Below are positions 1-11,341 of a DNA stretch of 64,000 nucleotides, piece by piece. Position numbers and translations under genes: made by a program. This DNA is from Tanypteryx hageni. Taxonomy: Eukaryota; Arthropoda; Insecta; Odonata; Petaluridae. How positions within the stretch are numbered: position 1 is the stretch's first letter; every line of letters starts with the position of its first letter. The notes beneath the pieces were generated by a model. That model searched no databases, was not told the origin of the DNA, and saw only the letters and a list, made by a program, of their open reading frames with translations. The DNA is taken from assembly GCA_028673005.1 (NCBI GenBank), contig CM054113.1, forward strand, positions 67,334,350 to 67,398,349, in the 5' to 3' direction.

Positions 1-342
1 CCGGTCATTTAAAATTTAATTTGTGGAAGTAACTAAGTTCTTTTTTCATGATGAGTAAATTCCACAGGGTTAAGCCTGACCTCATCATTGATAATGGCAT
101 TTATAACCTTTAAACATGTGTCCTTCCACTCAGGGAGATGATACCAAAGTGAGTGGGGACATATTTTATTGGTATTTATGCAAAGAAAGGCATTCAGCAG
201 GTATTTGAAGTGTTATAAGGCAAAGAGCAGATCCTGAATGCAGAAGTATTTGAAATTAAATTTTTTCAATGTCGCAGCTTAAGGTTTAAGATAATGCAGC
301 AATTTAATATTTGATCAGCATAATTGGACATTTGGATAATCA

Positions 343-486
343 ATTGCGAATTTTTAGCGGCCGCATTGTTGCACTATTTGAAGATTTTCGTTTTTTCTAG
401 TCGGTTTTGTGCAAAATCCTACCTAAGAAAAAAATTTCGAATCTCCAGCTCATCTGGAAATGCGTAAACATTAGTATCCTCCTATA
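343..486 (+). repeat. Left arm of a distant inverted repeat
   Basis: The sequence from AATTGCGAATTTTTAGCGGC to TAGTATCCTCC is the inverted, diverged copy of 4510-4660. Shared landmarks: the GCGGCCGC octamer, TTTGTGCAAAA, and AAATTTCGAATCTCCAGC. Confidence 0.8.
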
Positions 487-1558
487 TGTTATATATATGT
501 TATCATATGTTATATCCTTCACTGTAAGAGTCGTCAATATATAATGATAACATCATTCTATATAGACGTTCCTTACAGAGGAGGAGGAGGAGGATATAAC
601 ATACTAGTAGAAGGTGCTTGCATACTGCAAGCATTTCATCTCACTTTGAAAAAACATTAATTTTTCAAAGAGATATTTCATATTAATTCACTTCTAGAAA
701 TGCTACAACTTTAAAATTTGGCTAAAATATGTAGCATTAGTACCCCATAATGGACAAAGTGTAAAATTTTGAAAATTGCAACATTTGGGGATTTTTTTAA
801 TCTATTAATTTTACGTGGGAAAAACAAAAATCGCTGTGACATTGAAATCTTTAGAATTAAAAGAATATTTGTAATGATAAAATGTCTGTCTGAAAAATGA
901 ATGTTTTTTCAAGGTGAGATGAAATGCTTGCAGTATGCAAGCACCAACTACTAGTATAATGATATAACATATAGGAGGATACTGATGTCCAGCCCAAACT
1001 ACAAGAGCTAGAGATCTGAAAGTTTTAGGTTTTGTAGATATGATAGAGAAACCTTCAGATAAAATAAGACTTCTCACCTAAGTGACATGAGTTCGACTCA
1101 AGAAATTCCGAAAGTTAGGTTTTTTCCCATAAGAAAAGCATTGCGCCATTTTTGTAAATTAATTATGGGCACTTGCCGGTAAGCTAGAAAAATGATATTT
1201 TCAGTGTTGCTAGGTGGCCGCAATATCTATTAGGAATTACTGTCACTTTTGCTTACAGTGTCTTGGGTTCAACTCCAGAGACCCCAGAATATCTCCCATA
1301 AGTAAGCATGGGAAAACACAATCCAGTGTGTAGACCAATCTAATAAGTTTAGGAAGCTGAAATTTTGCAAGATTATAGAACTTTTCTCATAACCAACTAT
1401 AAAAATCGAAAATTTTAAAATTATAAATTTTAGGGGTTGTTTTAACCCCATTTGAACATTAAAGTTTAATAATTTTTTAGGTACTACGAGATGAGCTAGG
1501 AAGCTGCAATTTTCAAATTATTTACAGAACAGTGCATTTCCACAAATAAACATTTCAA

Positions 1559-1893
1559 TCTCTCCATATATGTTGCGGCAACCGTTAAAAATGTTTAAAT
1601 TTTAAACATATAGAAAAATATTATTTTACTTCTAGAAGTGCTACAACTTTAAAATTTGGCTCAAATGTGTAGCATTAGTACCCCATCATAGAGAAAGTGT
1701 AAAATGTTTAAAATTGCAACATTTGGGGATTGTTTTAAACTAATATTTTTACATTTGGGAAAAACGAAAATCGCTGCGGAGGTGAAATATTTAGAATTAA
1801 AAGAATATTTCTAATGATGAAATGTCAGTCTGTAAAATGAATGTTTTTTCAAGGTGATGTGAAATGCTTATGTATGCAAGCACCAACTACTAG
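1559..1893 (+). mobile_element. Helitron-like short unit 1
   Basis: 335 bp from A|TCTCTCCATATATGTTGC to a (here degraded) hairpin TGCTTATGTATGCAAGCA and CTAG|T. This agrees with non-autonomous Helitrons: 5' TC, 3' hairpin followed by CTRR, host A and T on the outside. No Rep/helicase protein is present. Confidence 0.5.
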
Positions 1894-2952
1894 TATGTTA
1901 TATCCTCCTCTGTAAGAGTCGTCGATATATATAGATTAATACTATACCCAAACTTTGCAATTTTAGAATTTTATACTTTCTCCATTATGGGCTACTAATG
2001 CTACACATTTTTGCCAAATTTTCAAGTTGCAGCACTTCTAGAAGTGAAATAACATTTATCTAATTGTAAAAATTTAAATAATTTTTAACAGACGCAATAA
2101 AAATTTAATGGATACATTGAAATGTTTATTCGTTTATATAGATTAAACTCTAAATAACTTAAAACGTTCAGCTTTCTAACTCGCCCCCTACTATCTAAAC
2201 ATATACCTATTTGTTTAAACTTTTAGAATTTTTAACTGCCAAACAAAATAAAATGTAAAAATTTCTATAATCACTATTTTGTTTTTTTGCAAACACTATC
2301 TCTAATAAAAAATTTCAGCTCCGTAGCACATTCGGTAATACATAAACCATAATATTTTTCTAATTGTTTAAAATTTACTCATTTTTAACGGTTGCCGCAA
2401 TATATATATGGAGAGATTAAAATGTTTATTTGTGGAAATGCACTGTTCTGTAAATAATTTGGAAATTGCAGCTTCCTAGCTCATCCCGTAGTACCTAAAA
2501 TAATATTAAACTTTAATGTTCAAATGGGGTTAAAACAACACCTAAAATTTACAATTTTTGTAGTGGGTTATGAGAAAAGTTCTATAATCTTGCAAAATTT
2601 CAGCTTCCTAAACTTACTAGATTGATCTACATTGGGATTGCGTTTTCCCATGCTAACTTATGGGAGATATTCCGGGGTCTCTGGAGTCGTACCCAAGACA
2701 CTGTAAGCAAAAGTGACAATAATTCCTAATAGATATTGCGGCCATCTAGCAACACTGAAAATATTATTTTTCTAGCTTACCGACAAGTGCCCATAATTAA
2801 TTTACAAAAATGGCGCAATGCTTTTCTTAAGGGAAAAAACGCAAATTTCGAAATTTCTGGAGTCGAACTCATGTCACTTAGGTAAGAAGTCTCATTTTAT
2901 CTGAAGGTTTCTCCATCATATCTACAAAAACTAAAACTTTCAGCCCTCTGAA

Positions 2953-3278
2953 TCTCTCCATAAACATATTGTGGCGGCCGTTAAAAATTTAAACAATTAG
3001 AAAAATATTTTTCACTTCTAGAAGTGCTACAACTTTAAAATTTTGTATAAATGTGTAGCATTAGTATCTCATAATGGAGAAAGTATAAAATTCTTAAAAT
3101 TGCAAAGTTTGGGGATTTTTAATCTATTATTTTTACATAAGGGAAAAACGAAAATCGCTGCGGAGGTGAAATCTTTAGAATTAAAAGAATATTTGTAAAG
3201 ATGAAATATCTGTCTGAAAAATTAATGTTTTTTCAAGGTGATATGAAATGCTTGCAGTATGCAAGCACCAACTACTAG
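2953..3278 (+). mobile_element. Helitron-like short unit 2
   Basis: 326 bp from A|TCTCTCCATAAACATATT to TGCTTGCAGTATGCAAGCAC and CTAG|T. Its left neighbour (AAACTTTCAGCCCTCTGAA) differs from that of units 1 and 3, which supports a real boundary at TC. Confidence 0.55.
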
Positions 3279-4509
3279 TATGTTATATCCTCCTCTGTAT
3301 GGAATGTCTATATATAATGATAACATATAGGAGGATACTAATGTCCAGCCCAAACTACTAGAGCTGAAAGTTTCAGATTTTGTAGATATGATGAAGAAAC
3401 CTACAGATAAAATGATACTTCTCACCTAAGTGACATGAGTTCGACTCCAGAAATTCTGATAGTTACGTTTTTTCCCATAAGAAAAGCATTGTGCCATTTT
3501 TGTAAATTAATTTAGGGCACTTGCCCATAAGCTAGAAAAATGAAATTTTCACGGTTGCTATATCTATTAAGAATTATTGTTAATTTTGCTTACAGTGTCC
3601 TGGGTTCGACTCCAGATACCCCGGAATATCTTCCATAAGTTAGCATGGGAAAAAGTTATCCCAGTTTGTAGACCAATCTAATAGGTTTAGGAAGCTGAAA
3701 TTTTGAAAGATTACAGAACTGTTCTCATAACCAACTATAAAATGGAAAATTTTAAAATTGTTTATTTTTAGGGGATGTTTTAACCCCATTTGAACATTAA
3801 AGTTTAATAATTTTTTTCTTGGAAACTATATGCTGTAGGTTTGAGTGTTTCAAATAATTTTTTAGCAAATTATACACAGAAAAAAAGAAAATTTTGAAAA
3901 AGTTAAAAAAGTCTACCACTAATAATTCGCCAATGTTTAAACATATTTTTGAGGTTTATGTACTACCGAACGCACTACGAATCTGAAATATTTTTATAGG
4001 TAGAATTTTTAAAAAAACGAAATAGGGATTTTCCAAATTTTGTTATTTTCATATGTTTGGCACTTAAAAATTCTTTAAACAAATAGATAACTGTTTAGGT
4101 ACTACTGGATGAGCTAGGAAGCTGAAATTTTCAAGTTATTTACAAAGTATTGTATTTGAACAAATAAACATTTGTTAAAAACTTTTAAAATTTAAACAAT
4201 TAAAAAAATATTATTTCACTTCTAGAAGTGCTACAATTTTAAAATCTTCCAGAAATATGTAGCATTAGTACCTCATAATGGAGAAAGTAAAAAATTCTTA
4301 AAATTGCAAGGTTTGGGGATTGTTTTAATCTATTATTTTTACATAAGGGAAAAACGAAAATCACTCCGGAGGTGAAATATTTAGAATTAAAAAAATATTT
4401 GTAATGATGAAATATCTGTTTGAAAAATTAATGTTTTTCAAGGTGAGATGATATGCTTGCAGTATGCAAGCACCTTCTACTAGTCATTATATATCGACGT
4501 TTCTTAGAG

Positions 4510-4660
4510 AGGAGGAGGATACTAATGTTTAGGCACTTCCAGATGTGCTGGAGATTCGAAATTTTTTTCTTAGGTAGGATTTTGTGCAAAACCGTCTAGA
4601 AAAAACGAAAATTTTGAAAAATTCCAACAATGCGGCCGCTAAAAATTCGCAATTGTTTAA
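4510..4660 (-). repeat. Right arm of a distant inverted repeat
   Basis: Reverse-complement partner of 343-486, about 4.0 kb away. The two arms bracket a block of the repeat family that lacks any recognised protein. Confidence 0.8.
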
Positions 4661-5132
4661 ACATATTTTCAAGAATTATGTATTTCAAATGTGCTCTGGA
4701 GCTGAAATTATTTAAAGGGGTAGGATTTGTAAAATAACGAAATAGGGATTATAGAAATTGTGATATTTTTTTTTGTTTGGCAGTTAATAATTCTTCAAGT
4801 TCAAACAAATAGGTAAATGTTTAGACACTACACGCTGAGTTAGGGAGCTGAAATTTTTAAATTATATGTTATATCAATTTCCTCCTCCTCCTCTGTAAGA
4901 AACGTCTATATAGAATGATATATATATATAAAACATGTTCATTTTAAATAAAAGTAATATGGAATTATATTAACTATAAAGATCTTTTGCATATATATTA
5001 TAACTTACAGAGCAAATGTTTTATTTTCATGGAAGCTAACTATAATTGACATTATTCTTCAGCATAATTGTACATTGGGTGCAATTGATCCATTCAATAT
5101 CATAGATCACATTTGGTGACATTTCATTCCAG

Positions 5133-5355
5133 ATGTGGACATGGCTTAATGAAGTTGCCATACAAATTCAGAGATTTGGAACTCGCAAAAATGTGTCTAG
5201 AGAAGGTTATAAGTTTGGAACCAAACAATAATTCAGCACTCTTCAGCCTTGGTATGTTATCAGAAAGATATCTCAAAAAACTAGAGGATGGTCTAAATTA
5301 TTATCAAAAAGCTTTTGATCTAAACAATAACCTTGCAGGGATCTTCATGATACAA
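5133..5355 (+). CDS. TPR protein, internal exon (74 codons)
   Basis: This is an internal exon of a tetratricopeptide-repeat protein. The acceptor is a pyrimidine-rich stretch ending in CCAG at 5132; the open frame has no ATG and supplies only the third base of its first codon. The peptide contains two TPR-like helical pairs, with AKMCLEKVISLEPNNNSALF and EDGLNYYQKAFDLNNN as the recognisable parts (small residue, aromatic, then acidic-Pro/Asn turn). I end the exon after CAA, where GTTTGT could serve as a weak donor; this leaves phase 0, matching the phase-0 acceptor at 23208. Reading on in frame gives only five more residues before a stop. TPRs bind partner proteins; no more specific function is visible. 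Exon and frame are well supported, the donor less so. The exon sits in a roughly 500-bp island between copies of the 0.3-8.4 kb repeat family. Confidence 0.65.
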
Positions 5356-5566
5356 GTTTGTGCAATCTAAAATAACTAAAATTTGAAATATTTTAACGCT
5401 GTTGCAAGTGGTACAAGGTGGCTGGTAATAATACTGTAAGAGGGACATGAGCATGCAATAAATGTAATCGGTGTGCCACAGATGAAAGATTCTGGAGTTT
5501 TAACATTATATAGGTATAATATATTCAAAAAATTCAATTAAATGATTTCTGTAATCCTTTGCTGTA

Positions 5567-5690
5567 TTTGTTAATTGGAATGTAAAATTCCACCTGGTGG
5601 GTGATGGGTATGGTAATTTTTAGTAACAAAATCCTGTAGAGCATGCACTCTTTTAGAACATTTAGAAAAATAAGCTGCCATCAACTTAAG
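5567..5690 (-). pseudogene. Short hAT transposase relic beside Tigger empty site
   Basis: About 115 bp (AAAATTCCACCTGGTGGG, TAGTAACAAAATCCTG, GAACATTTAGAAAAATAAGC) match 55.56-55.67 kb of the 54-kb hAT, the region encoding AAYFSKSSKRVNALQDFVAK. Here it is broken by substitutions and short gaps. The same relic lies inverted at 8405-8518, next to the Tigger. Confidence 0.75.
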
Positions 5691-5918
5691 GTTTGGAAAA
5701 AGTTTTGGGATTGTTTTAATCTATAATTATTACCTAAGGGTAAAACGAAAATCGCTCCGGAGGTGAAATATTTAGGATTAAAAAAATATTTGTAATGATG
5801 AAATATGAAAAATGAATGTTTTTTATGTTGAGATGATATGCTTGCAGAATGCAAACGCCAACAATTAGTATCATCATTCTATATAGACTTTTCTTACAGA
5901 GGAGGAGGATATAACATA

Positions 5919-6256
5919 CTAGTAGAAGGTGCTTGCATACTGCAAGCATTTCATCACACCTTGAAAAAACATTAATTTTTCAGACAGATATTTCATCATT
6001 ACAAATATTCTATTAATTGTAAAGATTTCACCTCTGCAGCGATTTTCGTTTTTCCCACATGTAAAAATAATAGTTTAAAACAATCCCCAAATGTTGCAAT
6101 TTTAAACATTTTACACTTTCTCCATTATGGGGTACTAATGCTACACATTTTAGCCAAATTTTAAAGTTGTAGCACTTCTAGAAGTAAAATAATATTTTTC
6201 TAATTGTTTAAAATTTTAACATTTTTAACGGTTGCCGCAATATATATATGGAGAGA
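5919..6256 (-). mobile_element. Helitron-like short unit 3 (inverted)
   Basis: 338 bp in minus orientation: TCTCTCC start at 6256, palindrome TGCTTGCATACTGCAAGCA and CTAG end at 5919. Nearly the reverse complement of the unit at 7829-8166. Confidence 0.55.
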
Positions 6257-7828
6257 TTCAAATGTTTAATTGTGCAAATGCACTGTTCTGTAAATAATTT
6301 GAAAATTTAAGCTTCCTAGCTCAGGCCGTAGTACCTAAAATATTATTAAACTTTAATGTCCAAATGGGGTCAAAACAACCCATAAAATTTACAATTTTAA
6401 AATTTTCGATTTTCATAGTTGGTTATGAGAAAAGTTCTATAATCTAGCAAAATTTCAGCTTCCTTAACATATTAGATTGGTCTACACACTGGATTGTGTT
6501 TTCCCATGCTAACTTATGGGAGATATTCCGGGGTCTCTGGAGTCGAACTTAAGACACTGTCAGCAAAAGTGACAATAATTCCTAATAGATATTGCGGCCA
6601 TCTAGCAACACTGAAAATTTCATCTTTCTAGCTTACCGGCAAGTGCCCATAATTAATTTACAAAAATGGCGCAATGCTTTTCTTAAGGGAAAAAACGCAA
6701 ATTTCGAAATTTCTGGAGTCGAACTCATGTCACTTAGGTAAGAAGTCTCATTTTATCTGAAGGTTTCTCCATCATATCTACAAAAACTAAAACTTGCAGA
6801 TCTCTAGCTCTTGTAGTTTGGGCTGGACATTAGTATCCTATATGTTATATATATCCTCCTCTGTAAGAAACGTCGATATATAATGATAACATATATATAG
6901 GAGGATACTAATGTACAGCCCAAACTACAAAAGCTACAGAGTTGAAAGTTTGTTTTTGTAGATGTGATGGAGAAACCTACAGATATAATGAGACTTCTCA
7001 CCTAAGTGACATAAGCTGAGCTTTTGCAGGTCTATAGAATTTTTCTCATAACCAACTATAAAAATCGAAAATTTCAAAATTGTCGATTTTTAGGGGTTGT
7101 TTTAACCCCATTTGTACTTGAAAGTTTAATAATTTTTATCTTGGAAACTATATGCTGTAGGTTTGAGTATTTGAAATCATTTTGTAGAAAATTATACATA
7201 GAAAAAAATAATTTTTGAAAAAGTTAAAAAATCCAACCATTAATAATTCGTAATTGCTTAAACTTATTTTTGAGGTTACTGAATGTGCTACGGAACTGAA
7301 ATTTTTTTAGAGGTAGTGTTTGTAAAAAAAATAGGGATTATAGAAATTTTGATATTTTAATTTGTTTTGCAGTTAAAAATGTTTAAATTTTAAACAATTA
7401 GAAAAATATTATTTTACTTCTAGAAGTGCTACAACTTTAAAATTTGGCTAAAATGTGTAGCATTAGCACCCCATAATGGAGAAAGTGTACAATATTTCAA
7501 ATTGAAACATTTGGTGATTGTTTTAAACTATTATTTTTACATGTGGGAAAAACGAAAATTGCTGCGGAGGTGAAATCTTTACAATTAATAGAATATTTGT
7601 AATGATGAAATATCTGTCTGAAAAATTAATGTCTTTTCAATATAAGATGAAATGCTTGCAGGGGATAATAGGGATTATCCAAATTTTGATAATTTAATTT
7701 GTTTGGCAGTTATAAATTCTTAAATTTTAAATAAATAGATAACTGTTTAGATATTTCAGGATAAGCTAGGAAGCTGAAATTTTCAAATTATTTACAGAAC
7801 AGTGCATTTGCACAATTAAACATTTGAA

Positions 7829-8166
7829 TCTCTCCATATATATATTGCGGCAACCGTTAAAAATGTTTAAATTTTAAACAATTAGAAAAATATTATTTTA
7901 CTTCTAGAAGTGCTACAACTTTAAAATTTGGCTAAAATGTGTAGCATTAGTACCCCATAATGGAGAAAGTGTAAAATGTTTAAAATTGCAACATTTGGGG
8001 ATTGTTTTAAACTATTATTTTTACATGTGGGAAAAACGAAAATCGCTGCAGAGGTGAAATCTTTACAATTAATAGAATATTTGTAATGATGAAATATCTG
8101 TCTGAAAAATTAATATTTTTTCAAGGTGTGATGAAATGCTTGCAGTATGCAAGCACCTTCTACTAG
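7829..8166 (+). mobile_element. Helitron-like short unit 4
   Basis: 338 bp from A|TCTCTCCATATATATATT to TGCTTGCAGTATGCAAGCAC and CTAG|T. A 50-bp linker (8167-8216) separates its 3' end from the CTAG of an inverted partial unit at 8217, a tail-to-tail pair. Confidence 0.55.
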
Positions 8167-8404
8167 TATGTTATATCCTCCTCCTCTGTAAGAAACGTCT
8201 TTATAGAATGATGATACTAGTAGTTGGTGCTTGCATTCTGCAAGCATATCATCTCAACATAAAAAACATTCATTTTTCATATTTCATCATTACAAATATT
8301 TTTTTAATTCTAAATATTTCACCTCCGGAGCAGTTTTCGGTTTACCCTTAGGTAATAATTATAGATTAAAACAATCCCAAAACTTTTTCCAAATCTTAAG
8401 TTGA

Positions 8405-8518
8405 ATGGCAGCTTTTTTTCTAAATGTTCTAAAAGAGTGCATGCTCTACAGGATTTTGTTACTAAAAATTACCATACCCATCACCCACCAGGTGGAATTT
8501 TACATTCCAATTAACAAA
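8405..8518 (+). pseudogene. Short hAT transposase relic, second copy
   Basis: Inverted duplicate of 5567-5690 (GTTACTAAAAATTACCATAC, CACCCACCAGGTGGAATTTT), homologous to the same transposase part of the 54-kb hAT. The Tigger element entered at the TA that follows it at 8519-8520. Confidence 0.75.
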
Positions 8519-8520
8519 TA

Positions 8521-11164
8521 CAGTAAAACTTCGCCGAACGCGGGGGTAAGGTTCTACAAGGGTGTCGCATTGCGTGAATCCGCATTGGAGGAATCATTAG
8601 TCTTATGGGAATAAAAGGGTTCCGTTCCGAGTTCGGAAAAATGTACTCTTTGATGGCTTTTTTTCAATAATAATGACATAGTTTGCTTATATTTCCTTGA
8701 AAAAATATTATAAACATCGCATCAACTAATTTTATACAGTAGTATTGCGTTAAACAAATATTTATTAAAAAATTAAAATTAAATTCTCGCGTAATTTTAC
8801 ACTAGGCAGACATTCACTTTTATAGTTTTCCCTTTATACCTGGAAATGCTTGCTTAAATACGACACTTTCATCGCTCGCAGTGATAAATATTTAGAAACA
8901 AGTTTTGAAATATTTAAACTTAATGTTCACAGAACTGAAACAATACATATTAAAAACTTGTTGATTAATATTGACAGCGAATCCAACGATCGGTCCTCAG
9001 CTATGAGGGATTGGCCTCTGCACAGATGCATAACACTACCGGCAGTTGTTTGCACTCACTGAAACTGTACATACTGGCATTAATTTTCGCGTAATTTTTA
9101 TTTATCGCTAGAAATATTTTATTGAAAATTTAATGAAATATTTTAACAAAGTTACAGTGAAACTCACCAAGGTTAATTAGATGGTCTGCTCTTGGTCTTG
9201 TGATTTCGATGTGCTCGTACCTTGACTGGAAGAATTTCATGATAGGCATCTGTTTGGACTTTTTTAACTCCCTATGAAGTTCTACGTAGGGAGCTAAAGC
9301 TGATTCTAGACTCCTCTTGAACTTCAGGCTTCTTTCTACTGAAGGATCAAATTCCAGTGGTGCTTCTTTTAAATCTTCTGCCTGCTTCAAAAACTTTTCC
9401 AAAATTTTTGCTGTTAACTTTGGCTTCTCAGGCTCCGAATCGTTCTCTTCTTTTTCGCCTTCACTCGAAGTTTGTGTCACCATATCTAATTCACCTACGG
9501 TTAGTTCCTCTGCATGGGACTCCAACAATTCTTCCACATCACTTTCTTCCATGTCTTCAAAGCCTTCACCCCCGATGTGTCTTGCGATATTAATTATTTC
9601 CCTAACGTCCTCCGTATTATAGGGAAAACATCGGAAGTCACAAACGATATCAGGCCAAAGAGTTTTCCAGCAAAGGTTCATCATTTCACTTCTCACTTCA
9701 TCTCTTTATTATTTCAATGGCCTTCGAAATATCAACTTTTTTCCAGCAATCACTAACTCCTAAGGATGGATTTGTCTCCATCATTGAAAGAATGTTAGCG
9801 AAACTTCTGCGGATGTAATACGACTTAAAGGCTGCAATAACACCCTGGTCCAAGGGCTGCACTAGTGAAGTTGTATTAGGTGGTAAGAACTCAACTTCAA
9901 TTTCAGGATGGGCCTCAGCAAGAGATTTAGGATGACCTGGTGCATTATCCACTACGAGGAGCACCCTAAATGCAAGATTTTTTCCTTCAGGTACTTTTTC
10001 ACTTCACGAACGAAGCAATTCTCAAACCAATCCTCAAAAAGTCTTGCAGTAACCCAAGCTTTGCTGTTACTCCTCCAAAATACAGGGAGCTTGGTCTTGC
10101 ACTTCAGTGCCCTCGGATTTTTCACTCCATACACCAACATTGGTTTGCACTTAAAATCTCCTGCTGCATTTCCGCAAAATAGAAGGGTAAATCTGTCTTT
10201 CGCTACTTTAAAGCCAGGAGCCGACCGTTCGTCTTTAGCAATCCACGTTCATTGTGGCATTTTTTTCCAAAATTAACTCGTCTCATCGGCGTTAAAGACT
10301 TGCTAAGGTCGGTAATTTTCTCTTTCAGTGCGTTCACTGAATACATCTGGATATTTAGCTGCTGCTTCATGATAGGCAGATGCAATTTCGCCAGCAGTCT
10401 TCACATAATGAAGTTGAAATCTCTTCTTAAATCTATCAAACCATCCTCTGCTGGCTTGAAAAGTAAAGGCTCCTCGTTCTTCACCACTTTCTTGTGATTT
10501 TAAATGCTCATATATACTAAGGGATTTATTTCTGATAATAGGCCCATCCAAAGGAGCACGTTTTTGCGCCTGATCTTCAATCCAAATGCTTAACATCTTT
10601 TCCATTTTCTCCATTAGTGAATCTCGTCTGCTAACATAGAAGGTACTAGCAGAAGCACCAGCACAAATACTAGAACGAATTTTTTCTTCCGTCTTCTTCA
10701 TGGTTCTTATCGTAGATTCATTTACGTCGTATTGTCGGGATGCTGACCGTCCAAAATTCATCTCGTCAATACCTTAGTGATTCAGCCTTGGCAACCTCCG
10801 CAGTGAGTTTTGTGTGCGTTGCATCTTCGGGGAGAAAAGATATTTCCAGCGGAAATATTCCTGGGGCTAAGAGATCCATCAGCGTTACTTGTGCGACTTC
10901 TTTTTAACAACGGTAGTTAAGTTCTAAAAACACTGAATGATTTTTTATTGGGTGCCAACAGACTTAACAAAACACTATAATCGTAGTACGATTTTTTCTT
11001 ACTAATGATCTTTTCAGGGCAAACCTTTTATTGTAAAATGGTCATTCAAGGAAATTGCGTAAAAGTGAATCACTTCCCACGGTCGGTGAAGCTCATCACG
11101 CTTTTGAGTACTGCGTAAATTTGAATCCGCGTTGCGGGAAGCCGCGTTCGGCGAAGTTTTACTG
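8521..11164 (-). mobile_element. Tigger-type (pogo/TcMar) DNA transposon, full length
   Basis: The element starts CAGTAAAACTTCGCCGAACG at 8521 and ends with the reverse complement at 11164. It is flanked by TA on both sides (8519-8520, 11165-11166), the target of this superfamily. Inner sequence of the ends also pairs (a GTGAATCCGC-like stretch left, TGAATCCGCGTT right). It carries a broken minus-strand transposase. The host sequence is the same as 5510-5690 in inverted orientation, where a single TA stands in place of the element. Confidence 0.93.
9130..10900 (-). pseudogene. Tigger transposase (TIGD-like), inactivated
   Basis: Minus-strand transposase broken into several frames. From the N terminus: a helix-turn-helix segment with NESTIRTMKKTEEKIRSS near 10.7 kb, a CENP-B-type DNA-binding segment with GWFDRFKKRFQLHYVK near 10.4 kb, then the DDE domain. 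All three acidic residues can be seen: NADET near 10285, VVDNAPGHP near 9948, and QPLDQGVIAAFK near 9849. The spacing between the second and third (32 residues) is typical of pogo/Tigger. Inactivating changes include in-frame stops just after NADETS and within the next few residues, and frame shifts between 10.39, 10.14 and 9.96 kb. The C-terminal acidic tail (EDMEESDVEELLESHAEEL) is intact. In Tigger proteins this domain cuts and joins DNA at TA sites. Confidence 0.9.
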
Positions 11165-11254
11165 TACAGCAAAGGATTACAGAAATCATTTAATTGAATT
11201 TTTTAAATATATTATACCTGTATAAAGTTATGCAGTATGTAAGCACCATCTACT

Positions 11255-11280
11255 AGTATATATATATATATATATATACA
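11255..11280. repeat. TA dinucleotide microsatellite
   Basis: Uninterrupted TA run directly after the CTAG end of a repeat-family fragment (11230-11256). Confidence 0.8.
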
Positions 11281-11341
11281 CACTCCTCTTTTCCTTTTAG
11301 ATATATTTTATTTTAATTAATATAGTTCTTCTTTTAGCACC

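Larger units (their letters stand above)
540..8400. repeat. Mosaic of one repeat family in both orientations
   Basis: Recurrent modules in direct and inverted copies: a CTTCTAGAAGTGCTACAACT module; a TAGCTTACCGGCAAGTGCCC module; a module with box B-like GGGTTCGACTCCAGA; and a TGCTTGCAGTATGCAAGCA hairpin next to CTAG. CTAG-ended hairpins occur near 604, 954, 1893, 3278, 4483, 5919, 8166, 8217 and, beyond the Tigger, 11256. A ~50-100 bp linker with TATGTTATATCCTCCTC and TGTAAGAAACGTC joins inverted modules. The block 960-1920 is mirrored by 1930-2950, with offset changes showing many rearrangements. The unique island 4.95-5.46 kb holds a TPR exon. Confidence 0.85.

Noticed and set aside
603..8250. 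CRISPR-like array, because of the recurring hairpin
   Set aside because: Spacing is irregular, orientation alternates, the DNA is eukaryotic, and the hairpin belongs to larger repeat units.
811..8351. Similar ORFs around 60-88 codons in the 0.8-8.4 kb mosaic
   Set aside because: They follow the repeat modules (reading through the CTAG hairpin) and have no start or domain logic.
9317..10497. Plus-strand ORFs over the first Tigger
   Set aside because: They are shadows of the minus-strand transposase in other frames.
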